Positions 7,786-18,159 are shown, counted from the first letter of the stretch. The stretch: 46,619 nucleotides of DNA from Bacteroidaceae bacterium (GCA_024398785.1 JAKSIO010000015.1:1-46619), one strand, 5' to 3'. Numbers and translations are program-made. Notes: generated by a model not told the origin, from the sequence alone.

Positions 7786-7816
7786 CAAATCATAATAAAT
7801 ATCACCATATCACATA

Positions 7817-10348
7817 ATGGCAACCAGAACAAAAAAGACAAAAAAAGATCAAGATAAAAAAAGTCATCAGTCAATATTCAAGAGTGATACTTTCAAATTC
7901 ATTTTCGGAGCGATACTCATTATATTAGGTCTGTATATTTTTTCCTCATTCTGTTTCTTCTTCATCCACGGAGGTCAGGATCAGGACATTGTACTTGCCC
8001 AAAATGCTTCAACTGTAGAGCTGAACAACTACATTCAGGAAAGTTTGAGCAACAATCCAGTCTCCAACGAGTCTGGTAAGGGCGGGGCCTCCCTGTCACA
8101 GTTTCTGATTAACGATTCATTCGGAATTTCCGCACTCTTCATTCCTATTTTTCTGATATTCTTCGGTGCGAACTTCATGAATCTGACTCATATCTCAAAA
8201 TTCAAAAGTTTTGCAACATGCACATTCCTCATGATTTGGGGATCAGTAGCGCTCCATTTTTCCCTGGAAAAAGTCTTTCAGAACAGTTTCATTTCTCCTG
8301 GAGGAAAACATGGACAACTGGCAACTGAATGGCTGGTTGAGAATATCGGTTTTGTAGGAGTCATACTTCTACTGTTCCTGACAATCATAATTTTTATTGT
8401 ATGCGTCAATCCCAGTTCAAAGGAATTTATCAGGAATCTGATAATCAGATGGAAAGAGAAAATCAACCAGCGCCGGCTGATGCGTAAGGAGAAGGCTTTA
8501 ACGAATCAGGATACTTCAGAAGGCTCCATTCCGGAACCTGTTGCCATGGCTGAATCCAAGGCAGATACTGAAGACAAGACTGCAGATATGGACACTGACA
8601 ACTCCGATTGGACAAACATATCAGGCAATTCCGGTCAGAAGAATACAGACAGTACTCAGGAAGAAAGTGCCGTTGTCATGGAAGAAGCTGCAGATGATAC
8701 AGAAAAAACAACCAGCAAGCCCAACCGTCGCACTCAAAAAAGCAACGAACAGCCCCAGGCTGATAATGACCAGGTATCGTTTTCCGCAAAAGTTGGCAAT
8801 GCCGAAGAAACAGTCAAAAAATTGCAGCCATACAACCCGCGTCTTGATTTGTCCCGCTACAAGTTCCCTAATCTGGATCTTGTCAACCGCAGCAACATGC
8901 AGGGCCCAACTATTGACAACGAAGAACAGGCTGCAAACAAAGAACGCATCATAACAACTCTGCGCAATTTTGATATAGAAATTACACACATCGATGCCAC
9001 AGTAGGTCCAACAATTACACTTTATGAGATAACCCCGGCACCCGGCGTGCGTATTGCAAAAATACGTAATCTTGAAGATGACATCTGCATGACGCTTGCC
9101 GCCACCGGTATCCGTATCATTGCACCTATACCGGGAAAAGGCACCATAGGTATTGAAGTGCCGAACAGAAAACCGCAGACCGTATCTATATACGAAATGC
9201 TGTGCAGCAAGAAATTTGCGGAAAGCACATATGAACTGCCTGTGGCAATAGGAAAAACCATTACCAACGAAGTTTACATGTTTGACCTGGCCAAAATGCC
9301 CCATCTGCTTGTTGCAGGTGCTACAGGTCAGGGTAAATCAGTTGGTCTTAACGTAATTCTTACCTCGCTGCTCTACAAGAAACACCCGGCAGAGCTCAAG
9401 ATTGTTCTTGTTGACCCAAAAATGGTTGAATTCAGCATTTACGCTCCGCTTGAAAAACATTTTCTTGCAAAGATTCCTGATGAGAAAGACTCCATCATAA
9501 CCGATGTCAACAAAGTTGTACGCACACTCAAATCGCTCTGTACACTTATGGACAGCCGTTATGAGTTGCTCAAAGACGCTAACGTAAGAGAGATCAAAGA
9601 GTACAACAAACTCTTCAACAGCCGTATGCTCAATCCGGAAAAGGGACATCATTATATGCCGTACATAGTTGTAGTAATTGATGAGTACGGTGATCTGATT
9701 ATGACCGCAGGAAAAGAAATAGAAATTCCTATTGCCCGTATTGCACAAAAGGCCCGTGCCGTGGGTATCCACATGATTATTGCTACCCAACGCCCGTCGG
9801 CCAACATCATTACCGGTATGATCAAGACAAACTTCCCAGCACGTATTGCATTTAAGGTTTCACAGATGATAGACTCACGTACTATCATCGACCGCACAGG
9901 TGCACAGCGTCTTGTTGGCCGCGGTGATATGCTTATGCTTGCCAGCAACGGCGAAACCGAGCGAATTCAATGTGCTTTCGTTGATACTCCCGAAGTCAAC
10001 AATATCTGCGCATACATTCATGACCAGCAGGGTTACCCCGAGGCCTACGCACTGCCAGACGTTGAAGAAGGTACGGACGATGCCGGCGGCTACAGCGGTG
10101 ATTTGGATGCGCAATCATTTGATGCCCTCTTCAAGGAAGCAGCTTACCTTGTTATCCAAAGCGGACAAGGCTCCACTTCAAATATACAGCGCCGTTTCCA
10201 GGTTGGTTTCAATCGTGCCGGCCGCATTATGGACCAATTGGAAAAAGCAGGCATAGTTGGTCCTGCCGAGGGCTCCAAACCGCGTCAGGTACTTTGTTCA
10301 AGTGACATTGAACTTGAAGCTATTTTTGAACGTCTTGGTATCATTTAG
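7817..10348 (+). CDS. ftsK: DNA translocase FtsK/SpoIIIE
   Basis: FtsK is a membrane-anchored, ATP-driven DNA pump at the division septum that clears chromosome termini and promotes dimer resolution. The 843-aa product has four hydrophobic segments (about 25-205). A low-complexity acidic/polar linker follows (about 220-330). Then come the alpha and beta motor domains with Walker A GATGQGKS near residue 500 and Walker B VVVIDEYGD near 615. A winged-helix gamma domain (about 775-843) would read the DNA orientation sequences. The linker is short compared with Gram-negative FtsK. The LolA-like gene follows 4 nt later. Confidence 0.96.
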   Translation: MATRTKKTKKDQDKKSHQSIFKSDTFKFIFGAILIILGLYIFSSFCFFFIHGGQDQDIVLAQNASTVELNNYIQESLSNNPVSNESGKGGASLSQFLINDSFGISALFIPIFLIFFGANFMNLTHISKFKSFATCTFLMIWGSVALHFSLEKVFQNSFISPGGKHGQLATEWLVENIGFVGVILLLFLTIIIFIVCVNPSSKEFIRNLIIRWKEKINQRRLMRKEKALTNQDTSEGSIPEPVAMAESKADTEDKTADMDTDNSDWTNISGNSGQKNTDSTQEESAVVMEEAADDTEKTTSKPNRRTQKSNEQPQADNDQVSFSAKVGNAEETVKKLQPYNPRLDLSRYKFPNLDLVNRSNMQGPTIDNEEQAANKERIITTLRNFDIEITHIDATVGPTITLYEITPAPGVRIAKIRNLEDDICMTLAATGIRIIAPIPGKGTIGIEVPNRKPQTVSIYEMLCSKKFAESTYELPVAIGKTITNEVYMFDLAKMPHLLVAGATGQGKSVGLNVILTSLLYKKHPAELKIVLVDPKMVEFSIYAPLEKHFLAKIPDEKDSIITDVNKVVRTLKSLCTLMDSRYELLKDANVREIKEYNKLFNSRMLNPEKGHHYMPYIVVVIDEYGDLIMTAGKEIEIPIARIAQKARAVGIHMIIATQRPSANIITGMIKTNFPARIAFKVSQMIDSRTIIDRTGAQRLVGRGDMLMLASNGETERIQCAFVDTPEVNNICAYIHDQQGYPEAYALPDVEEGTDDAGGYSGDLDAQSFDALFKEAAYLVIQSGQGSTSNIQRRFQVGFNRAGRIMDQLEKAGIVGPAEGSKPRQVLCSSDIELEAIFERLGII

Positions 10349-10352
10349 TGAC

Positions 10353-10874
10353 ATGATAAGACGCAGCGCAATACTCCTGTTGTTGATCAATGTCTTACTG
10401 GTTCACAACATACAGGCTCAAGTATCAGCCAAAGTTGTAGAACAAATAAAGAAAGACCTTGGAGTTGAACTGAGTTTTTCTGCAAATGTACAGGCTGGCG
10501 CGCAGGAATTCAGTACCAATGGAACAATCCTGTTCGACGGCACAGATATTGCAGTGCAGACAGCAACGCACAATATCTGGTACAACGGAAAAGATGTTTA
10601 CACACTGCAAAAGAATGAAATGTACAACGAACTCTACATTTCCGTTCCGCAGGATGCCGACTCATTACTGTTCCAGCCACTGGTTCTGCTTGCAAGTTCA
10701 AAGACAGAATGCAACCCGGACAACCGTTTGAAACGCATTTACGGAGAATACTCAGATTATACGTTCGACATCAGAATTGACAGATACATCCGTTCCGGAG
10801 TCAAATTTGACAGCAGCGTATTTGTTCCGCAAACGGATTCCATCCCTAATCTTGAAATAATTGATTTGCGATAA
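10353..10874 (+). CDS. LolA-like periplasmic lipoprotein carrier
   Basis: The 173-aa product has a signal peptide (MIRRSAILLLLINVLLVHNIQA) and a LolA-like half-barrel pattern of alternating beta strands, for example GTILFDGTDIAVQTATHNIW. LolA carries lipoproteins across the periplasm to the outer membrane. The frame extends upstream to 10257 inside ftsK, but the signal peptide fixes the ATG at 10353, 4 nt after the ftsK stop. The ftsK, LolA-like, trxB order is one I recognise from Bacteroidales. Sequence similarity to classical LolA is low, so the role is inferred. Confidence 0.75.
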   Translation: MIRRSAILLLLINVLLVHNIQAQVSAKVVEQIKKDLGVELSFSANVQAGAQEFSTNGTILFDGTDIAVQTATHNIWYNGKDVYTLQKNEMYNELYISVPQDADSLLFQPLVLLASSKTECNPDNRLKRIYGEYSDYTFDIRIDRYIRSGVKFDSSVFVPQTDSIPNLEIIDLR

Positions 10875-10888
10875 ATATTAGAAAATAT

Positions 10889-11824
10889 ATGGAAAGAATT
10901 AAATGTTTGATCATCGGTTCAGGCCCTGCCGGTTATACAGCCGGCATTTATGCAGCACGTGCAAACCTGAAACCTGTTTTATATGAAGGTAATCAACCTG
11001 GAGGGCAGCTCACAACCACATCTACCGTTGAAAATTTTCCCGGTTATCCCAATGGTATAAACGGCTACGACATGATGAACGACATGCGCGCACAAGCCGA
11101 AAAGTTTGGTGTGGACATGCGTCACGGCCTGATTACAAGTGTTGATTTTTCTCATCGTCCTTTCAGTCTGACAATTGACGGCACAACACAAATAGAGGCC
11201 GATACTGTAATTATTGCCACAGGTGCAGCTGCAAAATATCTTGGTCTTGACGACGAGAAAAAGTATTCCGGGCGCGGTGTAAGCGCTTGCGCAACTTGTG
11301 ACGGTTTCTTCTATCGCAAAAAGACCGTAGCAGTAGTCGGCGGTGGCGATACCGCATGCGAAGAGGCATCATACCTCTCAACTCTTGCCGCCAAAGTGTA
11401 TCTGGTTGTCCGTAAACCATTCCTGCGTGCAAGCGACATAATGCAGAAACGTGTATTGGAAAATCCTAAAATTGAAGTATTGTTTGAGCATAACACATTA
11501 GGTCTGTTCGGAGAGCCGAAAATTCAAGGCATGCATGTAGTGGAAAAAGCCGGCAGCCCACAGGAGCGCCGTTATGACATAGCAATAGACGGTTTCTTCC
11601 TGGCAATCGGCCATAAACCCATGTCAGATGTTTTCAAGGAATACATCAACACCGATGCCGAAGGCTATATAATTACAGAAGGTTCTGGTCCTTGCACAAA
11701 CATTCCGGGCATATATGCCGCAGGCGATGTAGCAGACCCGCGTTATCGTCAGGCTATAACAGCAGCGGCTTCAGGATGCAAAGCCGCCATTGAAGCCGAA
11801 AAATATTTGGCATCTTTTGAATAA
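10889..11824 (+). CDS. trxB: Thioredoxin-disulfide reductase
   Basis: TrxB is a cytosolic FAD enzyme that uses NADPH to reduce thioredoxin. The 311-aa product shows the FAD-binding GSGPAGYTAGIYAAR at the N-terminus and the redox-active CATC (Cys134, Cys137). It also has the NADPH-binding GGGDTACEE and the C-terminal FAD motif GIYAAGDV. Length and motif order are standard for low-molecular-weight TrxB. It starts 14 nt after the LolA-like gene and is probably the last gene of the ftsK unit. Confidence 0.97.
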   Translation: MERIKCLIIGSGPAGYTAGIYAARANLKPVLYEGNQPGGQLTTTSTVENFPGYPNGINGYDMMNDMRAQAEKFGVDMRHGLITSVDFSHRPFSLTIDGTTQIEADTVIIATGAAAKYLGLDDEKKYSGRGVSACATCDGFFYRKKTVAVVGGGDTACEEASYLSTLAAKVYLVVRKPFLRASDIMQKRVLENPKIEVLFEHNTLGLFGEPKIQGMHVVEKAGSPQERRYDIAIDGFFLAIGHKPMSDVFKEYINTDAEGYIITEGSGPCTNIPGIYAAGDVADPRYRQAITAAASGCKAAIEAEKYLASFE

Positions 11825-11829
11825 AAAAG

Positions 11830-11860
11830 TTTGCAGAAAGAAATAATATTTGTAATTTTG
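11830..11860 (+). promoter_or_regulatory. Promoter of rplU-rpmA
   Basis: TTTG (11830-11833), 19 nt, TAATTTTG (11853-11860). It lies directly after the trxB stop. Confidence 0.78.
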
Positions 11861-11866
11861 CGCCCG

Positions 11867-11945
11867 ATTTATGCCGGAAAGGCAGAAAAAGTTCAGACAA
11901 TAAGGTCTGACGCCTATCGGTCAAACGTAATAAAATATTGAAATA
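11867..11945 (+). promoter_or_regulatory. Structured leader of rplU-rpmA (possible L21 autoregulation)
   Basis: The leader of about 80 nt has two short hairpins: TGCC-GGAAA-GGCA (11872-11884), which has a GNRA-like loop, and TCAGAC/GTCTGA (11893-11910). Ribosomal-protein leaders often bind their own product, but whether this one binds L21 is inference. No terminator sits within it, so control would be on translation. Confidence 0.4.
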
Positions 11946-12263
11946 ATGTACGTTATTGCTGAAATTCAAGGACAGCAGTTCAAAATTGAACAAGGTAAGA
12001 CACTGTTCGTACACCACATTCAGAATGCTGAAGCAGGTGCAACAGTAGAGTTTGAGAAGATTCTTCTTGCAGACAAAGAAGGTCAGGTAACAGTTGGCAC
12101 ACCAACTATTGAAGGTGCAAAAGTTGTTTGTGAAGTTAAAACAGCTTTGGTAAAAGGTGACAAAGTTCTGGTATTCCACAAGCGTCGTCGCAAAGGATAC
12201 CGCAAACTCAACGGTCATCGCCAGCAGTTCACAGAGTTAGTTATTAAAGAAGTTATTGCATAA
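11946..12263 (+). CDS. rplU: 50S ribosomal protein L21
   Basis: A structural protein of the large subunit that binds 23S rRNA. The 105-aa product starts [18 protein letters not shown] and ends in the usual basic block ([20 protein letters not shown]). It is the first gene of the rplU-rpmA pair found in most bacteria, with rpmA 19 nt downstream. Confidence 0.97.
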   Translation: MYVIAEIQGQQFKIEQGKTLFVHHIQNAEAGATVEFEKILLADKEGQVTVGTPTIEGAKVVCEVKTALVKGDKVLVFHKRRRKGYRKLNGHRQQFTELVIKEVIA

Positions 12264-12282
12264 CCTTAAAAATTAGACAATT

Positions 12283-12555
12283 ATGGCACATAAGAAAGGT
12301 GTAGGTAGTTCTAAGAACGGTCGTGAATCAGCTAGTCAGAGACTGGGTGTTAAGATTTGGGGTGGCCAGGTATGCAAAGCCGGCAACATTATAGTTCGTC
12401 AGCGCGGTACAGTACACAATCCGGGTGAAAACATTGGCATGGGTAGTGATCATACACTTTATGCTCTTGTTGACGGTACAGTCCAGTTCAAGAGAGGCCG
12501 TAAAGACCGCAGCTATGTATCTGTAATTCCATTTGCAGAAAACGCTGAAGCTTAA
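12283..12555 (+). CDS. rpmA: 50S ribosomal protein L27
   Basis: L27 reaches toward the peptidyl-transferase centre and stabilises tRNA ends. The 90-aa product begins [20 protein letters not shown] and contains [20 protein letters not shown], both classic L27 segments. The start is AHKKG directly after Met, so there is no cleavable N-terminal extension of the Firmicutes type. A strong terminator follows. Confidence 0.97.
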   Translation: MAHKKGVGSSKNGRESASQRLGVKIWGGQVCKAGNIIVRQRGTVHNPGENIGMGSDHTLYALVDGTVQFKRGRKDRSYVSVIPFAENAEA

Positions 12556-12580
12556 GACTATTCTATTTTAGACCAAAATA

Positions 12581-12614
12581 AAAAAGCGATTGAAACACTC
12601 AATCGCTTTTTTTT
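12581..12614 (+). terminator. Terminator of rplU-rpmA
   Basis: Stem AAAAGCGATTG/CAATCGCTTTT with a short A-rich loop and a T run, 25 nt after rpmA. Confidence 0.9.
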
Positions 12615-12670
12615 GTACCTTCGCACTTTAGATAACACAAGATATACAAGAACATTAAATAATAGCTGTT

Positions 12671-13990
12671 ATGCTTACATTAAAACAGATAACCGAACAG
12701 ACAGACATTGTATTGGCCGGTCTTGAAAAAAAGCATTTTGCAAACGCAAAAGAGTGCATTGACAAAGTAATTGAACTTAACAATTTACGTAAAAAGGCAC
12801 AGTCGCAGCTTGACGCCAACCTTGCAGAATCAAAGAAACTTGCAGCACAGATTGGCATCGCCATGAAAGCAGGCAACAAGGAAGAGGCCGAAAGTGCAAA
12901 AAAATCGGTTGCTGAATTAAAAGAAACCAGCAAGCAGTTGGAAGAACAGATGGTTACAGCAGAGGAAAATATAACAAAAATTCTTCTCACTATTCCTAAT
13001 ATTCCCTACCCCGAGGTTCCCGAAGGCACATGTGCCAATGACAACTGGGTTGTAAAATCAAACCTCAAGGAGTGTATTGTAGGCCAAGATACCGTAGGTA
13101 ACTGGACCTGTAATCCACAGAACAGCGAAGCAAAGGTTCCGCATTGGGAACTTGCAAAAAAGTACAACCTTATTGATTTCGACCTTGGTGTAAAAATTAC
13201 CGGTGCCGGTTTCCCGGTATATATCGGTAAGGGCGCACAGCTTCAGCGTGCTCTCATCAATTTCTTCCTGGCAGAAGCGAACAAATCAGGATACACTGAG
13301 ATAATGCCACCTACAGTTGTCAACCAGGCATCGGGTTACGGCACAGGCCAGCTTCCAGATAAGGAAGGACAGATGTACCATTGCGAGGTTGATGACCTCT
13401 ACCTTATTCCTACAGCCGAGGTTCCTGTTACAAATATATATCGCGATGTAATTCTTGATGAGAAGCAATTGCCTATCAAGAACTGCGCATACACACAGTG
13501 TTTCCGTCGCGAGGCCGGTTCATATGGAAAAGACGTCCGCGGCCTGAACCGTCTGCATGAATTCTCCAAAATTGAAATTGTACGCATAGATACTCCGGAA
13601 CATTCTGCACAAAGCCACAAGGAAATGCTGGAACACGTTGAAGGGTTGCTCCAGAAGTTGGAACTTCCGTACCGTATTCTGCGTCTTTGCGGAGGTGACC
13701 AGAGCTTCACATCGGCCATATGCTATGACTTTGAGGTATTCTCCGAGGCTCAGCAGCGCTGGCTTGAGGTTTCATCAGTTTCAAACTTTGACACCTATCA
13801 GGCAAACCGTCTGAAATGCCGTTATCGTAAAGCTGATGACAAAAAGACAACACTTTGCCATACTCTCAACGGTTCAGCACTTGCATTGCCGCGTATCGTA
13901 GCTGCTTTGCTCGAGAATAACCAGACTCCTGAAGGAATACGTATTCCGGCAGCATTGGTTCCATACACCGGCTTTGACATCATTAAATAA
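12671..13990 (+). CDS. serS: Serine-tRNA ligase
   Basis: This class II aminoacyl-tRNA synthetase charges tRNA-Ser, and tRNA-Sec if present. The 439-aa product has the N-terminal antiparallel coiled-coil arm (about 30-105) that grips the long variable arm of tRNA-Ser. The catalytic core has motif 2 FRREAGSYGKDVRGLNRLHE and motif 3 LNGSALALPRIVAALLENNQ. It is slightly longer than the usual 425 aa. A possible -7 box TACCTTCG (12616-12623) lies just after the rpmA terminator. Its stop codon overlaps the next ATG by one base. Confidence 0.96.
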   Translation: MLTLKQITEQTDIVLAGLEKKHFANAKECIDKVIELNNLRKKAQSQLDANLAESKKLAAQIGIAMKAGNKEEAESAKKSVAELKETSKQLEEQMVTAEENITKILLTIPNIPYPEVPEGTCANDNWVVKSNLKECIVGQDTVGNWTCNPQNSEAKVPHWELAKKYNLIDFDLGVKITGAGFPVYIGKGAQLQRALINFFLAEANKSGYTEIMPPTVVNQASGYGTGQLPDKEGQMYHCEVDDLYLIPTAEVPVTNIYRDVILDEKQLPIKNCAYTQCFRREAGSYGKDVRGLNRLHEFSKIEIVRIDTPEHSAQSHKEMLEHVEGLLQKLELPYRILRLCGGDQSFTSAICYDFEVFSEAQQRWLEVSSVSNFDTYQANRLKCRYRKADDKKTTLCHTLNGSALALPRIVAALLENNQTPEGIRIPAALVPYTGFDIIK

Positions 13991-15051
13991 TGAAGCACTA
14001 TCTTCTCTTTGCCTCGCATAGTTATTCCTATGCCATAATGAGACCTCTGGAAAAAGCTATCAGGGAAAGAGGTGATATTGCAGCATGGTATCTTGAAGAT
14101 ACGTGTCCAAACTGGCTGGAGAAAGATGAATTACTGTTAACTGACTACCAGCAGGTATATGATTTCAACCCCATTGCTTGCATAGTACCAGGCAATGTTG
14201 TTTACGATTTCTTTCCGGGCGTCAAAGTCCAGATTTTTCATGGATACCCGGTTCAGAAGCGTGGCGAAAAGGTTGACCAGAATTTTCACATGCGGGGTTG
14301 GTTTGACATATACTGCAGCCCTGGTGAAAGCAGCAGTGTCATTCTTGAAAAACTTGAGAAAAAGCACGGTTACTTTAAGTATTATAAAACCGGTTGGTGC
14401 ACATCAGATCCGTTCTTTGCTCCTGAAAACGCATCGGACAGAGAAGTTCACACCCCACCTTCAATTCTTTACGCTCCAACGTTTACAAAAAATGTAACTT
14501 CTGTAGACGTTATGGACAATTTGATTGACAAACTCTGTCAGGAAAAGGATTGGAAATGGATAATATCGTTTCATCCGCTCATTACTGACACATCAGTCAT
14601 TGAGCGCTACAAATCTTTGGAAAAGAAATATCCTGAAAAGGTCACATTCCTTAATAAGAGCAACGGCATAGAGCGTTTTCTTAAAAGCGATGTCATGTTA
14701 GCTGACAGCAGCGCAATAATCTGCGAATACCTTATGTTCGGCAAACCTGTAGTTACATATCGTAACACCTGTCCAGGCCCGCACATTATAGACTGCCGTC
14801 AACTTGAAGACATTCCGGCAGCCATTGAATTGGCAATGCAGCGGACAGATAAAGTAATGGAGCCTATAAACATATACACACATTGGCACGAATATCATTT
14901 TGACGGGAAGAATTCATACAGAGTTTTGGATGCGATTGATGATTTCATTCTCAACTACAAAGGAAAACTGAAAAAGAAACCGCTTAACCTTATCCGCAAA
15001 TACAAACTGAGAAAACGCATAGGCTATTGGAAAGATTTCTTCAAAAGATAA
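13990..15051 (+). CDS. CDP-glycerol glycerophosphotransferase-like protein (TagB/TagF family)
   Basis: The 353-aa product resembles the catalytic domain of teichoic-acid-type polyol-phosphate transferases, which move glycerol- or ribitol-phosphate from a CDP donor onto a growing chain. Supporting motifs are FHGYP with H84, YAPTF (161-165), FHP with H195, and DSSAIICEY (239-247). These match the two catalytic His regions and the CDP-binding acidic/Ser motif of TagF. The C-terminal tail (about 320-353) is very basic, suiting a membrane-surface enzyme. It overlaps the serS stop by one base and is followed by a LicD gene, so the pair probably adds a phosphodiester-linked group to a surface glycan. 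The acceptor is unknown. Confidence 0.82.
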   Translation: MKHYLLFASHSYSYAIMRPLEKAIRERGDIAAWYLEDTCPNWLEKDELLLTDYQQVYDFNPIACIVPGNVVYDFFPGVKVQIFHGYPVQKRGEKVDQNFHMRGWFDIYCSPGESSSVILEKLEKKHGYFKYYKTGWCTSDPFFAPENASDREVHTPPSILYAPTFTKNVTSVDVMDNLIDKLCQEKDWKWIISFHPLITDTSVIERYKSLEKKYPEKVTFLNKSNGIERFLKSDVMLADSSAIICEYLMFGKPVVTYRNTCPGPHIIDCRQLEDIPAAIELAMQRTDKVMEPINIYTHWHEYHFDGKNSYRVLDAIDDFILNYKGKLKKKPLNLIRKYKLRKRIGYWKDFFKR

Positions 15052-15058
15052 CAGGAAA

Positions 15059-15877
15059 ATGCTTACTCCAGAAGAATTGGATAAATTACACACTTGTCTG
15101 CTGAATTTGTTGAAAGCTGTTGACAAGATTTGCCGTGACCATAATCTCACATACTACGTCAGCGACGGCACTATGCTTGGAGCAGTGCGTCACAAAGGAT
15201 TTATCCCATGGGATGACGATGCCGACATCTTCATGCCGCGTCCGGACTACAACAAATTTATTGCACACGCACAGGAATGGTTGCCGTCTTATTACGGTCT
15301 GGCAGACTGGACGGTAGACGTCAACTTTCCCTACTTCTTTGCACGCGTCTATGACAAACGTACAACTTACCTGCTAAAACGGAATTTTGATTTCCTGTCA
15401 GGAGTTCCCATAGACATATTTCCTCTGGATGGTATATCCAACGATTGTCTGAAAAGAAAATTTCATATTTTCCGCTATAAGCTGAACATCAAAAAGCTGT
15501 ATTTCTCCAATGTTCAATATAATGGACTACGCAAATATCTTTTGACCAACGGACTGTTCAAACTGTTGAGCAGAAAAAGAATACACCGCCGCATTGACAA
15601 ACTGGTCCAGAAATACGATTATGAGACATCTCCATTGATATGCAACTATTTTGCATGCAGAAAATCGGCATATGTCCGCTGTTTCTATCCGCACAATTGG
15701 TTCGGTGAACCAATCCAGGTTCAATTCGAAGATGCCACGCTAATGGGTATTCCCGGTTATGACCAGTATCTCACGCTCACATATCATGACTACATGAAAA
15801 TTCCGGAACCCAAAGATCGCAGACAGGCACACTACAAAATACTTGATTTGGACAAATCCTATCTGGAAGTAAAATAA
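15059..15877 (+). CDS. LicD-family phosphotransferase
   Basis: LicD proteins transfer phosphocholine or related polyol/amine phosphates to cell-surface sugars. In the 272-aa product the diagnostic nucleotidyltransferase-fold motif runs from SDGTMLGAVRHKG (35-47) to PWDDDADIFM, where D52-D54 and D56 are the likely metal ligands. The last third is basic and aromatic. It starts 7 nt after the glycerophosphotransferase gene and is followed by a terminator. No CTP-cytidylyltransferase or choline kinase lies nearby, so the donor must be made elsewhere. Confidence 0.85.
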   Translation: MLTPEELDKLHTCLLNLLKAVDKICRDHNLTYYVSDGTMLGAVRHKGFIPWDDDADIFMPRPDYNKFIAHAQEWLPSYYGLADWTVDVNFPYFFARVYDKRTTYLLKRNFDFLSGVPIDIFPLDGISNDCLKRKFHIFRYKLNIKKLYFSNVQYNGLRKYLLTNGLFKLLSRKRIHRRIDKLVQKYDYETSPLICNYFACRKSAYVRCFYPHNWFGEPIQVQFEDATLMGIPGYDQYLTLTYHDYMKIPEPKDRRQAHYKILDLDKSYLEVK

Positions 15878-15880
15878 AAA

Positions 15881-15916
15881 AAGAGGCTCAAAAAAAATTG
15901 AGCCTCTCATTTTTTA
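15881..15916. terminator. Bidirectional terminator between licD-like gene and gapA
   Basis: GAGGCTCA (15883-15890) pairs with TGAGCCTC (15899-15906), with an A run on the left and a T run on the right, so it works for both convergent genes. Confidence 0.88.
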
Positions 15917-15930
15917 TAGATGGATACGGA

Positions 15931-17076
<1,146 letters not shown>

Positions 17077-17077
17077 T

Positions 17078-17085
17078 TACTTTTG
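17078..17085 (+). promoter_or_regulatory. -7 box of the 17115 gene
   Basis: TACTTTTG, 29 nt before the ATG. No clear -33. Confidence 0.5.
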
Positions 17086-17114
17086 CGCACTAAAAAAATA
17101 TAAAAATTGTAAGT

Positions 17115-17750
17115 ATGTCACTTTTCAAGAAAATATTCAAGAAAAAAGAAGAAGAAATTGAAAACCTTGGCGGCATGCAGGATTTCATGACGCTTATCAG
17201 GGTTTACTTTCAGGCCCAACTTGCTGGTAATCTAGGTATTACAAATATAAATTCATTACCTGACCTTGCCGCTTTCAAGCGTGGTCTCAAAATCCCCACT
17301 CAGGGAAACAAACTTGGCATCGCTGAAAAATCGGTATGCAAGAAAATGCTCACGCAAGGTTATAACATCAGTGATACATTTTATAAGGAGATAGACAACT
17401 CTATCAAGAAAAACTGTAGAAACCTTAATCAGGTCCAGCCGTTCATGTACCAGTTCCAGGCATTCAGCGGTGATTTGATGATGCAGGTAGGTACAATTAT
17501 GAAATGGAAGTTCCGTGTACCGAATTTCCTGAAAAAGGCATTATTCTCCTTAACACAGGACACCGTTCATAAAATCATGACCAACAACACATGGAAAGAC
17601 GAATCTTCGTACAAAACCGTGTTCAACATAAGACAGATGAACTCCCGTCTTGGTTTCAGCGAAGAATGGATGACTGAATATGTATTCAACATGGTACGTC
17701 TGGCAAAAAAGGAGCCACGGCCAAAAGAAGACATAAACGTTGAAAGATAA
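17115..17750 (+). CDS. Conserved-looking protein of unknown function
   Basis: I do not recognise this 211-aa protein. It has no signal peptide or membrane segment. The N-terminus is strongly basic/acidic (LFKKIFKKKEEEIENLGG), and the middle (about 110-150) is rich in Met, Phe and Lys with QAFSGDLMMQVGTIMKWKF. Charged residues and predicted helices dominate, suggesting a cytosolic or membrane-surface helical protein. It has its own -7 box and lies upstream of the coiled-coil/zapA/rny cluster in the same direction. Confidence 0.7.
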   Translation: MSLFKKIFKKKEEEIENLGGMQDFMTLIRVYFQAQLAGNLGITNINSLPDLAAFKRGLKIPTQGNKLGIAEKSVCKKMLTQGYNISDTFYKEIDNSIKKNCRNLNQVQPFMYQFQAFSGDLMMQVGTIMKWKFRVPNFLKKALFSLTQDTVHKIMTNNTWKDESSYKTVFNIRQMNSRLGFSEEWMTEYVFNMVRLAKKEPRPKEDINVER

Positions 17751-17780
17751 GATCACAAAGAGTATTTTTCCAAAGCAAAA

Positions 17781-17812
17781 TTTGCTTATACGCAAAAAAA
17801 TATTTAATTTTG
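17781..17812 (+). promoter_or_regulatory. Promoter of the coiled-coil/zapA unit
   Basis: TTTG (17781-17784), 20 nt, TAATTTTG (17805-17812). The -33 sits in the right arm of an AAGCAAA/TTTGCTT palindrome (about 17774-17787). That palindrome could also act as a weak terminator for the gene upstream. Confidence 0.7.
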
Positions 17813-17855
17813 CAGATTAAAGTAAGTGCATTTTTGCAGAAAATAACTTTTTGCT

Positions 17856-18155
17856 ATGAACCAGAATTCAGAAGGTCACATTCAGATACAGGAATTTGAG
17901 AGCCGCATAACGCAGTTTGCGGAAAAATACAAAGCTCTCAAAGCCACTTGTGATGCTTTGAAAGCAGACATTCAGGAAAAGGACCGGATGTATCTTGATT
18001 TACAGCAGCAATTTGCTAATCTTCAGCAAAAATACAATTACTTGAAGAATGCCCAGGTTCTGACGGCATCAGGCACAGATATAGATGCTGCCAAACGCCA
18101 GATTGTTGGGCTTATTAGAGAGATTGACCAATGTATCAAATTAATTAATGCATAA
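17856..18155 (+). CDS. Small coiled-coil protein upstream of zapA
   Basis: The 99-aa product is almost entirely heptad-like (about 10-70: FAEKYKALKATCDALKADIQ and following). It ends in a short amphipathic helix, GLIREIDQCIKLINA. There is no signal or membrane segment. Size, coiled coil and position immediately before zapA suggest a partner of the division ring similar in style to ZapB, but I see no specific family signature. Its stop is 4 nt before the likely zapA start, so the two are translated together. Confidence 0.75.
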   Translation: MNQNSEGHIQIQEFESRITQFAEKYKALKATCDALKADIQEKDRMYLDLQQQFANLQQKYNYLKNAQVLTASGTDIDAAKRQIVGLIREIDQCIKLINA

Positions 18156-18159
18156 TATA

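Noticed and set aside
8621..9304. 227-aa minus-strand open frame
   Set aside because: Antisense to the ftsK linker and motor domain; no domain or promoter.
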